DNA of 64,000 nucleotides, from the NCBI RefSeq assembly GCF_029892785.1, contig NZ_JARXXA010000004.1, forward strand, positions 1-64,000, given 5' to 3'. The position numbers were made by a program, and so were the translations under genes. Under the pieces are notes generated by a model that did not search any database, was not told the origin of the DNA, and saw only the letters and a list, made by a program, of their open reading frames with translations. Source of the DNA: Parabacteroides sp. PH5-46. Its GTDB lineage: Bacteria; Bacteroidota; Bacteroidia; Bacteroidales; Tannerellaceae. Of the stretch, positions 17,818-26,030 are shown piece by piece. The number at the start of each line of letters is the position of its first letter. Positions within the stretch are counted from its first letter, which is position 1.

Positions 17818-20163
17818 ATGAAAACAATTATCAAAAACTTCCTGAGCGCTTTGCGTCGCTTTAAGATGGCAACAGTGTTAAATATCCTGGGTTTATCTAT
17901 TGCTTTTGCCGCTTTTATTATCATTTTTATGCAGCTCGACTATGACTGGAACTTTGATAAATGTCATACTAATTCAGACCGGATTTATAGGGTAGAGATC
18001 AATTACGATGGTACGGGGCAGGTGGTAATCAGCCGCCCTCTTTCTGATCGTTTTATCGCTTCGTCGCCACATATCCAGGCAGGGAGTATTGTAAATCCCT
18101 GGGGAGGTAATCTGTATTTTTCGGTTGACCGCGATGGAGAACAACTCAACTTCCTGGAGCCTTCGGTAAAAGTATATCCGGAGTTTACAGACGTATTTGA
18201 ATTTGAAATGCTTGAAGGAGTAACTGCCGCATTGCAGGAGCCCAATAAAGTATTGATTCCACAGAGCATGGCCAAGCGATTGTATGGCAACGCATCTGCT
18301 ATGGATCAGCAATTAAAAGGAGAAAACTTCAGCTATACGATAGGAGGAGTTTACAAAGACTTCCCTCAGAATACGGTTGTTTCGAACTGTATTTATGCGC
18401 CATTTCCCAAAGATGAAAATCTTCAGAATTGGGGCAATAATAATTATGTACTGTATGTCAGAGTCGATAATCCGAAGAACAGCGAACACTTGGTAGAGAA
18501 TTTCAAAAAGAATTTTGATACTTCGGCTTTGGGAAGTGATTATGCATGGGTTGCCGGGATTAATCTGCGCCTCACTCCGCTGCCAGAAATACACTTTGTG
18601 ACAGACACCGTATACGATAGTGCGCCTAAAGCTAGTAAGCAGACCTTGCTGGTGCTGTTTGGCATTGCTTTTATTATCGTAGCTATTGCTGGGATAAACT
18701 TCACTAATTTCAGTACAGCCCTTACTCCGGTCCGGATAAAGGGAATCAATACGCAAAAGATACTGGGGGCGGATGAGAGCGCTTTACGTCTGTCGCTTCT
18801 GATGGAGGCTGTCTCTATCAGCATTGTTTCTTACCTGCTGGGGCTGCTGCTTGTATTCCTGTTTTCTCTGACGCCTATGGCATCCCTGATTAATGCTGAG
18901 GTATCTTTACTGGCTTATCCATCCTTGATATTGGGAGTAGGTGTGCTTGCTATACTTACAGGTTTACTTGCCGGATTGTATCCCTCTTATTATACTACAT
19001 CCTTCTCTCCCGCCTTGGTATTGAAGGGTGGTTTTGGATTGTCTCCTAAGGGACGGCAGCTTCGGAATGTATTGATCAGTATTCAGTTCATATCATCATT
19101 TGCCCTCATTATTGGTGCAATGTTCATGTATTTGCAAAACTATTATATGCAGAATACACCTTTAGGCTACGATAAAGACGAACTGATTATTACCAATGTA
19201 ACCAACACTTTGAATAAAAGTCAGGATGCCTTCACCAATCAGTTGAAGACCTTTGCCGGAATAGAAAACGTAACCTTTGCCGAACCGCTTCTGTCAAGCT
19301 CCGACCAATATATGGGCTGGGGACGTAAGTACCGCGACAAAGACATCCAATTCCAATGCCTGCCGGTGGACTATTCTTTCTTGAAAGTAATGAATATCAA
19401 CGTTGTACAAGGACGTGATTTCAGGGAAGAAGATAAAAACACAACAAGCGGTGTATATATCTTTAACGAGAAAGCACGCGACATGTATGGCCTGGAAACA
19501 GGAGAGAAGATAGACGACGGCGAAATCGTAGGATTCATTCCCGATGTAAAGTTTGCCTCTTTCCGCACGGAAGTAACGCCTATGGCTTTCTATGTCTGGG
19601 GAACAGAAAACTGGGGCTCTCGTCCAAACCACGCCTACATCAAAGTAAAGGCAGGCTCCGACTTACGAGCCGCCATGAAGCACGTACGTACTTCTTTGGA
19701 AATGTTTGATGCCAAATACCCCTTCAATGTCCGCTTCTTCAATGAAGTATTACATAAACTCTACGAAAAGGAGCAAAAGACCAGTTCACTCATTACCTTA
19801 TTTAGTCTGATAGCTGTATTTATTTCTATCGTAGGGGTCTTCGGATTGGTTGTTTTTGAGAGCGAATATAGAAAAAAAGAGATCGGCTTGCGGAAAGTAC
19901 TTGGATCATCTACGAATGAAATACTAGCCATGTTTAACCGTATTTATATCCGTATTTTATGTATTTGTTTCGTACTGGCTGCGCCGATCGCTTATTATGC
20001 CATCATCAAATGGCTCGAAAACTTTGCCTACAAAACCCCGGTTTATTGGTGGGTATTCGCTATCGCCTTCCTGCTGATAGCCATCATCACAATCTTTACC
20101 GTAACCTTTCAAAACTGGCGCGCCGCCAACGCCAACCCGGTAGAAAGCATCAAGACGGAATGA
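17818..20163 (+). CDS. FtsX/MacB-type ABC permease 6 (double-module)
   Basis: This 781-aa permease has the shared start MKTIIKNFLSALRRFKMATV, then GINTQKILGADES, KKEIGLRKVLGSSTNEIL and the ending ANPVESIKTE. The early periplasmic region is close to permease 4, suggesting duplication. It is separated from permease 5 by 211 bp holding lattice element 4 and by no recognisable terminator. It is either the distal gene of the same unit or weakly self-promoted. Its stop codon is only 5 bp from the end of the convergent permease 7. Confidence 0.9.
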   Translation: MKTIIKNFLSALRRFKMATVLNILGLSIAFAAFIIIFMQLDYDWNFDKCHTNSDRIYRVEINYDGTGQVVISRPLSDRFIASSPHIQAGSIVNPWGGNLYFSVDRDGEQLNFLEPSVKVYPEFTDVFEFEMLEGVTAALQEPNKVLIPQSMAKRLYGNASAMDQQLKGENFSYTIGGVYKDFPQNTVVSNCIYAPFPKDENLQNWGNNNYVLYVRVDNPKNSEHLVENFKKNFDTSALGSDYAWVAGINLRLTPLPEIHFVTDTVYDSAPKASKQTLLVLFGIAFIIVAIAGINFTNFSTALTPVRIKGINTQKILGADESALRLSLLMEAVSISIVSYLLGLLLVFLFSLTPMASLINAEVSLLAYPSLILGVGVLAILTGLLAGLYPSYYTTSFSPALVLKGGFGLSPKGRQLRNVLISIQFISSFALIIGAMFMYLQNYYMQNTPLGYDKDELIITNVTNTLNKSQDAFTNQLKTFAGIENVTFAEPLLSSSDQYMGWGRKYRDKDIQFQCLPVDYSFLKVMNINVVQGRDFREEDKNTTSGVYIFNEKARDMYGLETGEKIDDGEIVGFIPDVKFASFRTEVTPMAFYVWGTENWGSRPNHAYIKVKAGSDLRAAMKHVRTSLEMFDAKYPFNVRFFNEVLHKLYEKEQKTSSLITLFSLIAVFISIVGVFGLVVFESEYRKKEIGLRKVLGSSTNEILAMFNRIYIRILCICFVLAAPIAYYAIIKWLENFAYKTPVYWWVFAIAFLLIAIITIFTVTFQNWRAANANPVESIKTE

Positions 20164-20168
20164 TTTCT

Positions 20169-22556
20169 TTACTCATCCCTCAATGCATCTACCGGATTGC
20201 CTGTTGCCGCCCTGTAGCTATGCCAACTTACGGTGAGTAGCGCAATAACTGTTACGGTAAGTAATGCTACGATGAATACCCCTATGGTGATATCCGCACG
20301 ATAGACAAAGCTTTGAAGCCAACGTTTTAAAAGTATCCAGGTAACAGGTACGGCAATCAAAAAGGCTATTGTAATCCATAGAATAAACCGTCTGTTGAGT
20401 AACTTGACAATCTGCCATATCGTAGCTCCGTTTACCTTTCGGATACCGATCTCTTTGGTGCGCTGTTCTGTGGAGTAAAGCGCCATTCCAAATAATCCGA
20501 AACAGGTAAGGAAGATGCTGATCAGGGAATACATCAGTAGCAGATCTGCCAGGCCGAATGCTTTCCGGTTGAGAGCCAGAAAGTCTTCATACACATTTCG
20601 GTACGTGAATAGTATTCCAGAATGATGCTTTTCCCATATTTGTTTGACGGTAGCCAGCCGTTCCGGATGCTTTTTATCCAAGCGGAAATAGACGTTGCCG
20701 GACGTATGATCCATATCAGCCTCTTTTCTAATATGCACAATGGTAGGAGAGACCTCTTCTTCCAGTGAGGCGAGAAAGAAATTATCCACCACCCCGGCAA
20801 TGGTGGTGATGGGGTTTTCTTTTGATCCGTCTTCTTTTTTCTGGTAGTCAAACTCCTCATCATAACTCTTTAATGATTTCCCGACAGGGTTTTCTCCGTC
20901 TCCTACAAACACATCTGCAAAGCGTTGATTGATATAAACGGGACGGGCGAAATGCTCGAGTGCTTCTTCGGGCTGCAAACCTTGTTTTACCTTGATACGG
21001 AAACCGGACAGGTAGCCGCTATTGCCTCCCAACTCCACTATCTGGAATTTACGCTCGCTTCCGTCAGGGTTGATAATACTTCTTTGTCGTATGCCGTAGT
21101 GAAACATAGAGAATTCCGATGTACTTATTTCTCCCAGTTCAGGATGCGAACGTAGCTCTGTGACGAAGGTATTCAGATTCTTTCCGTCTCCGTTCCAGAC
21201 CCCAACCTCGAGTATGTCTCGATACCCGTCTCCGCCCCGACGGATCAACCCGACCTGGCTGTTGACTGTTAAAGTGGCAATGATCAAAGCAATAGAGATC
21301 GTCAACTGAATAACGGACAGCACAGATATGATACTTTGCTTCTTTTTCCCTCCCGACAGCTCAACGATATGTCGGCGAGACAATGACGTGATCTTGCGAC
21401 TTACATAAATAGCCGGTATCACGGACAGAACAAGGATCAGCCCGACCAGGAAAGGCAGTACCTGTCCGCTGAAAATAAAGGAACCATTCATGCGGGCGGA
21501 TAAGATGGAATTGAATACCGGAATAAGATCATACATAACCAGTAGCGAGATCATAAATCCGATCAATACAGTAAAGAAGATGTCGAAAAACAATTGTTTG
21601 TTAATGTCAAGACGCGAAGCGCCCATCAGCTTCTGTACATGTATCATCTTCACCTGTTGCAGCAGGCGCGAGAAGTTGAGGTTGATATAATTAAAGCAGG
21701 CAATCAGCAAGATCAGCAGTGCTGAGAGCAGGCCGATGTCCAGTGTCAGTTTGTTTTGTTTCCGGATGTGTGAAAGCCCCTGTACCTTATAATCATCGCT
21801 GAAAAAGTTTTCCTGTAATGTGTTCAGGTAATAACGTCCTTTATCCACCATAAAGGTAGGAACGGCATCTTCTTTAAGGCGGAGGGCAAAAGCCTCCGGA
21901 TCAATGGAGCGGTTCATCATAAGGAAAGAAGGTCCGCCGTAATGATCCCCTTTCAAAGAAGTAATAGCATCGAATGAAAGGTAGGACTGATCGTGCCCTT
22001 GGATTATAGCCACCACCTGATACGTCGTACCCCCTTGTGGCGAATGGTAGATAGTAATAGATTGCCCGATCGGATCATCCTTACCGAAGAAGCGGCTGGC
22101 CGTGACTTCTGTCAGCGCTATTTTGTTCGGCTCTGTCAATGCCTCTTCCGGATTCCCCACAAGCGTCCGGTAAGGGAAAAATCGGGGCAAAGATGCTTCC
22201 GCAGACATAATCGTAATCGGGTCGTATATTGTTTCACCAACAATAATCTGATATGCTCCTACCGTGTTGAGGGTGAGGTAATCTTCCACTTCCGGATAAC
22301 GATCTTTTATGGTAGTAGTAATACCTTTAGAGGAGTAAAACACTTTACCCACTTCCTGAAAAGGAGAATCCTGCACAATGCAATAAATCCGCTCCCGATT
22401 AGGATTACCAGCTTCCACATTATACTCATGTATCACAAAAGCCGCCAGCAAATTAGTACAGGCAATGCCAACTGCCAGGCTAAGGACAGAAATAACAGCA
22501 AACGCCTTATTCCGCCACCAGCTCCGAAAAATAAGTTTAAAAGATATACTCTTCAT
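20169..22556 (-). CDS. FtsX/MacB-type ABC permease 7 (double-module)
   Basis: This 795-aa permease belongs to a second subfamily with permease 8. Its first ~55 residues (such as KLIFRSWWRNKAFAVISVL) and last ~15 residues (ATGNPVDALRDE) are nearly the same as in permease 8, while the central periplasmic parts are quite different. Motifs are IHVQKLMGASR after the first FtsX block and TKEIGIRKVNGATIWQIV in the second. It is transcribed towards permease 6 and is 28 bp downstream of permease 8, so the two probably form one unit. The ATPase must come from elsewhere, most simply the gene at 7210. Confidence 0.9.
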   Translation of the reverse strand: MKSISFKLIFRSWWRNKAFAVISVLSLAVGIACTNLLAAFVIHEYNVEAGNPNRERIYCIVQDSPFQEVGKVFYSSKGITTTIKDRYPEVEDYLTLNTVGAYQIIVGETIYDPITIMSAEASLPRFFPYRTLVGNPEEALTEPNKIALTEVTASRFFGKDDPIGQSITIYHSPQGGTTYQVVAIIQGHDQSYLSFDAITSLKGDHYGGPSFLMMNRSIDPEAFALRLKEDAVPTFMVDKGRYYLNTLQENFFSDDYKVQGLSHIRKQNKLTLDIGLLSALLILLIACFNYINLNFSRLLQQVKMIHVQKLMGASRLDINKQLFFDIFFTVLIGFMISLLVMYDLIPVFNSILSARMNGSFIFSGQVLPFLVGLILVLSVIPAIYVSRKITSLSRRHIVELSGGKKKQSIISVLSVIQLTISIALIIATLTVNSQVGLIRRGGDGYRDILEVGVWNGDGKNLNTFVTELRSHPELGEISTSEFSMFHYGIRQRSIINPDGSERKFQIVELGGNSGYLSGFRIKVKQGLQPEEALEHFARPVYINQRFADVFVGDGENPVGKSLKSYDEEFDYQKKEDGSKENPITTIAGVVDNFFLASLEEEVSPTIVHIRKEADMDHTSGNVYFRLDKKHPERLATVKQIWEKHHSGILFTYRNVYEDFLALNRKAFGLADLLLMYSLISIFLTCFGLFGMALYSTEQRTKEIGIRKVNGATIWQIVKLLNRRFILWITIAFLIAVPVTWILLKRWLQSFVYRADITIGVFIVALLTVTVIALLTVSWHSYRAATGNPVDALRDE

Positions 22557-22584
22557 TCTTTATTCTATATTCTTCATTAAATAT

Positions 22585-24936
22585 TTACTCATCCCTCAAT
22601 GCATTCACCGGATTACCTGTTGCCGCCCTGTAACTGTGCCAACTTACGGTGAGTAAGGTTATGCCAACAACAATAAGAAGCGGCAATATGTACGTCCAAA
22701 TACTAAAGCTGGTACGATAGGCGAAGTTTTGCGTCCACCGGCTACTTAACCAGTAAGCAACGGGGACGCCAATTACATAAGCAATCCCAATCCAACCGAT
22801 AAACTGCTGATTAAGCATCATCATAATCTGCCAGGTGGTAGAGCCATTCACTTTCCGTATACCAATCTCTTTAGTCCGTTGCTCTATCGCATACAGCGCC
22901 ATTCCAAACAGCCCGAAACAGGTGAGTAAGATACTGATAATGGAATACATCATCAGCAGATCGAACATACCAAAGAGTTTTTTATTTATGCTTAATATGG
23001 TGTTGTACTCGCTATAGTGCTCAAGATATTGTCCCGGATAGAGCTTATTCCACTCCTCATGGATGTGTTTGATCACTTTGTCTGTTTGTTTCGGCTCAGT
23101 CCGAACTACCAGGAAAACACCTCCATTCCGGTTGTAGCTAATGATTGCTTCATGAACGGGTCTTTCAAGATAACCCCTAAAGTAGTCCTCTACAACTCCG
23201 GCTATTGTTTTATTATTTAAGAGGGCGTGTTCTTCTAAAGCAGGTTCGTAATCCTTTATAAGATAGCCAATAGGGACTTCTCCATTCGGGAATAACCTTC
23301 GGGCCCAGGTGCGGTTCAAATAGGTTGGATTAGGATATTCTTCTATCGCTTCTTCCCAACTTAATCCTTGTATTATTTTATATCTCATGGATTTCATCAT
23401 CCCTTCGTCTCCTTCATCCAGTGTAACGTAGATTTCCTCTCCGTTTTTAGTATAACCAGTAGTACTTCCTCCGGATAGTGAACTATTGCCTGAGGCTATG
23501 GCTTGTATACCGGGGAAATGAGCAACACGTTCTTTAAGTGGTAACATAGAGGTCTTGAAGTCAGATGCGGCAAAAGTATATATGTTTTTATAATCCTCTG
23601 TTTTTTCATACAAAAGCGTGAGTTGCTGACGTACGGAAAAACTACCAATCAGTAACACCAGTGATATGACAAACTGCAAGATTGCAAGCGAACCGATAAT
23701 TCGCTGCTTAGCCTTCCCCCGGTAGAAGTTATTGTAAACAGAAATAGACATATTGGGCAAACGCCTACTCATATAAAATGCCGGAACAAGCGCTAGAATA
23801 AGAATAAACAAAAGCGTAACGGGTAGTACCTGATTGCTATATAGGAAAGAAGCCGGAATCTGAACCAACATAATCCTGTTTGTTACCAACAACAGGTCGT
23901 ATTGTATTAATTGTGCAATAAGAAAGCCTAAACCTACAGTCATAAACGTATCAGCAAACAATTGCATAGCAAGCTGGCCGCTTCCTGCTCCCATTAGTTT
24001 CTGTATATGAATGGAATATAGCTGTTTGAATACACGCGAAAAGCTTAGGTTTACATAATTGAAACAGGCAATAGCTAATATCAATATGGCAGAAAAAAAG
24101 GCTATAAATAATAGATTCTTATCAGGCCGCTTTATATCCGAGTAATAATCTTCCGAGCTAAGACTGGTTTCTTGAATCCCCAGAAAGGAATATCTCACGC
24201 TCAATCCTTTGGAATTTTCAAGAACTAAATTGTTCGTTTTTGCTTGTAAATTGGCAATAGAGATATTGTCTTTCAGCAGAAAGAAGTGTGTTCCGGCGAT
24301 TGGCTTGTCAAAGATAATGGCGTCAAAAATAAGGGCACCCTGCTTGTTGTCTTTGATAATTGCAGAAACTGTAAGTGGTATTAAGCCCTCCCATTTTTTT
24401 TCACGGAAATTGACAGGCAGATATTGTAGCTGAATTGTCTGACCGATTGGGTTTTTCTGTCCGAACAATTGCTTAGAGAACGATTCTGTTAGTACTATTT
24501 TATCTGGCCCGCTCAAGGCATCTTCTAAACTACCCATCAATACTTTTTGTGGGAAAAACTGAAGAAACAGACTGTCCGATACAAATGTCATAAATTCTTC
24601 ATTATAAAAGTTTTCACCTATTTTGCAATAAGAAATATTAGAAAACTTTCTTGCTACAAACCCCTTCTCTAACTCGGGAACGTGACTGACTAATGATTCA
24701 GTCACATCTTCATACCGGTGTGCGAAACTTCTTCCGCTTTCAACCTCTGTATGTTTAGCTACTACAATCCGGTCTCTGTTCGGATTACCAGCCTCCACAT
24801 TATACTCATGAATAACAAAAGCCGCCAGCAAATTAGTACAAGCAATACCCACCGCCAAGCTAAGGACAGAAATAACAGCAAACGCCTTATTCCGCCACCA
24901 GCTACGAAAGATAAGTTTGAGGGATATGTTCTTCAT
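22585..24936 (-). CDS. FtsX/MacB-type ABC permease 8 (double-module)
   Basis: This 783-aa protein is the first gene of the minus-strand pair. It starts MKNISLKLIFRSWWRNKAFA, then IHIQKLMGAGSGQL and TKEIGIRKVNGSTTWQIM; it ends ATGNPVNALRDE. Two FtsX blocks and two periplasmic domains are laid out as in the other members. Upstream on the minus strand are a primary-sigma-type promoter (24953-24983) and one operator palindrome (25020-25037), which tie it to the same regulator as the plus-strand genes. The substrate is unknown. Confidence 0.9.
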   Translation of the reverse strand: MKNISLKLIFRSWWRNKAFAVISVLSLAVGIACTNLLAAFVIHEYNVEAGNPNRDRIVVAKHTEVESGRSFAHRYEDVTESLVSHVPELEKGFVARKFSNISYCKIGENFYNEEFMTFVSDSLFLQFFPQKVLMGSLEDALSGPDKIVLTESFSKQLFGQKNPIGQTIQLQYLPVNFREKKWEGLIPLTVSAIIKDNKQGALIFDAIIFDKPIAGTHFFLLKDNISIANLQAKTNNLVLENSKGLSVRYSFLGIQETSLSSEDYYSDIKRPDKNLLFIAFFSAILILAIACFNYVNLSFSRVFKQLYSIHIQKLMGAGSGQLAMQLFADTFMTVGLGFLIAQLIQYDLLLVTNRIMLVQIPASFLYSNQVLPVTLLFILILALVPAFYMSRRLPNMSISVYNNFYRGKAKQRIIGSLAILQFVISLVLLIGSFSVRQQLTLLYEKTEDYKNIYTFAASDFKTSMLPLKERVAHFPGIQAIASGNSSLSGGSTTGYTKNGEEIYVTLDEGDEGMMKSMRYKIIQGLSWEEAIEEYPNPTYLNRTWARRLFPNGEVPIGYLIKDYEPALEEHALLNNKTIAGVVEDYFRGYLERPVHEAIISYNRNGGVFLVVRTEPKQTDKVIKHIHEEWNKLYPGQYLEHYSEYNTILSINKKLFGMFDLLMMYSIISILLTCFGLFGMALYAIEQRTKEIGIRKVNGSTTWQIMMMLNQQFIGWIGIAYVIGVPVAYWLSSRWTQNFAYRTSFSIWTYILPLLIVVGITLLTVSWHSYRAATGNPVNALRDE

Positions 24937-24951
24937 GATACTTTTGTTTTC

Positions 24952-24983
24952 TCAAAACTATATTGCTTTTATCGGCTTAACAA
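24952..24983 (-). promoter_or_regulatory. Candidate promoter of the permease 8-7 unit
   Basis: On the minus strand, TTG (24983-24981), 20 nt, then TAGTTTTG (24960-24953) fit the Bacteroidetes -33/-7 pattern. The overlapping AGCAATATAGTTTTGA looks like a decayed version of the sigma-54-like element and lies about 71 bp from the operator, the same distance as in the other units. Both readings are possible. Confidence 0.45.
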
Positions 24984-25019
24984 TAAAAATAACACTTCTT
25001 TGTTATCATCGAATAGAAA

Positions 25020-25037
25020 TTGTCTAAATTTTAGACA
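25020..25037. promoter_or_regulatory. Single operator palindrome between permease 8 and the regulator gene
   Basis: TTGTCTAAATTTTAGACA is a symmetrical copy of the operator core with the usual TTGTC-N9-GACA spacing. It is 84 bp from the start of permease 8 and 202 bp from the regulator start, so it most likely serves the minus-strand unit but could also give autoregulation. No convincing second copy is found at 21 bp. Confidence 0.7.
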
Positions 25038-25074
25038 TACGTAGATTTATTACTTTTATCGGTTCTTTTTTAGT

Positions 25075-25158
25075 GGCTCACCTTGGTGAGCCATGCAGTT
25101 CACAAGGGTGAGCCACTCTGGTCACATAGGTGAGCCGAGGTGTCCACCTTTGTGAGCT
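25075..25158. repeat. Lattice element 2: GGCTCAC/GTGAGCC family
   Basis: Arms begin at 25075, 25086, 25097, 25108, 25119, 25130, 25141 and 25152. All even arms are GTGAGCC, except the last, GTGAGCT. Odd arms are GGCTCAC, AGTTCAC, TGGTCAC and TGTCCAC. Leader (TTTTTTAGTGGCTCAC) and trailer (CATGAAATTCATACGAGT) match element 1 almost base for base, so the two are copies of one mobile or dispersed unit of about 140 bp. It lies 80 bp upstream of the regulator start, in the divergent intergenic region. Confidence 0.85.
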
Positions 25159-25223
25159 GTTAAAAAAAATGGCATAAAAACATGAAATTCATACGAGTAA
25201 AACAACATTCTTGTATAAAAATA

Positions 25224-25231
25224 TAACTTTG
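25224..25231 (+). promoter_or_regulatory. -7 element of the two-component operon
   Basis: TAACTTTG fits TAnnTTTG exactly and ends only 7 bp before the ATG of the response regulator. The transcript would therefore be leaderless or nearly so. The trailer of lattice element 2 fills the -33 region. Confidence 0.5.
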
Positions 25232-25238
25232 CACTACC

Positions 25239-26030
25239 ATGCGTACAGCTAAAATCATCATAGTAGACGATAATGAAACGGTATTGAAGACGCTTCGTGT
25301 GATTCTTTCGCGTGAGTTTAAGACGGTGCTGACAGTACAGTTCCCCACTTTGCTTCCCGCCCTATTGCGGGAAGACGACGTAGATGTAGTACTGCTGGAT
25401 ATGAATTTTGGAACCGGCAAACAAACTGGGGGCGAAGGACTTTTCTGGCTCGACAAGATACGCGAACGAAGCAATCCGCCGGAGGTAGTCCTCATCACGG
25501 CTTTTGGCGATATAGAACTGGCTGTAGCCTCATTAAAGAAGGGAGCAGCCGATTTTATCATCAAACCTTGGGAGAATGAAAAGCTGGTTAATACAATTAT
25601 AGCAGCCTGGGAGAAAAGAAGGGAGCGGATATTCAACCCTGCTTCGCCGGATGAAACAAATATAATCAGCCAATTAATCGACTTCTTCCTGAAGAAATAT
25701 GCCGTAGCCTATGGTAAGCCGTTCCCCTCATTAAATCGTGAAGCACGGGATAAATTGACAAACCAGCTACTCACCGGGAATATCCCAATTGTGGAGCAAA
25801 GTATTGAGCGTGCCATGCTATTGAATAATACTGTGCAATTAACGGCCGATGACTTTATCTTTGACAGAACAGAGTTGGCTGCTTCAACTTCTCTCACATT
25901 GGATGATATAGAAAAACAGTTTATTCAAACGGTACTGGCAGAGAAGAAAGGTAATTTGACACTCGCGGCACAGCAACTCAATATCACCCGGCAAACCTTA
26001 TATAATAAGTTGAAGAAATATGATTTATAA
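25239..26030 (+). CDS. Response regulator: NtrC-family protein lacking the AAA+ core
   Basis: This 263-aa protein has a complete receiver domain (D10, D11, phospho-acceptor D54, T87, K109). About residues 136-205 match the helical lid that ends an NtrC ATPase domain (LIDFFLKKYAVAYGKPFPSL, then GNIPIVEQSIERAMLL, compare GNVRELENVIERAVIL). A Fis-type helix-turn-helix follows at 220-262 (LTLAAQQLNITRQTLYNKLK). The Walker A, GAFTGA loop, Walker B and sensor I segments are absent, and the sensor II arginine of the GNVREL motif is a proline. The normal family length is about 440-460 aa. It should bind the TTGTC-N9-GACA operators but cannot itself remodel sigma-54 polymerase. It overlaps the kinase gene by 11 bp. 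Confidence 0.9.
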   Translation: MRTAKIIIVDDNETVLKTLRVILSREFKTVLTVQFPTLLPALLREDDVDVVLLDMNFGTGKQTGGEGLFWLDKIRERSNPPEVVLITAFGDIELAVASLKKGAADFIIKPWENEKLVNTIIAAWEKRRERIFNPASPDETNIISQLIDFFLKKYAVAYGKPFPSLNREARDKLTNQLLTGNIPIVEQSIERAMLLNNTVQLTADDFIFDRTELAASTSLTLDDIEKQFIQTVLAEKKGNLTLAAQQLNITRQTLYNKLKKYDL

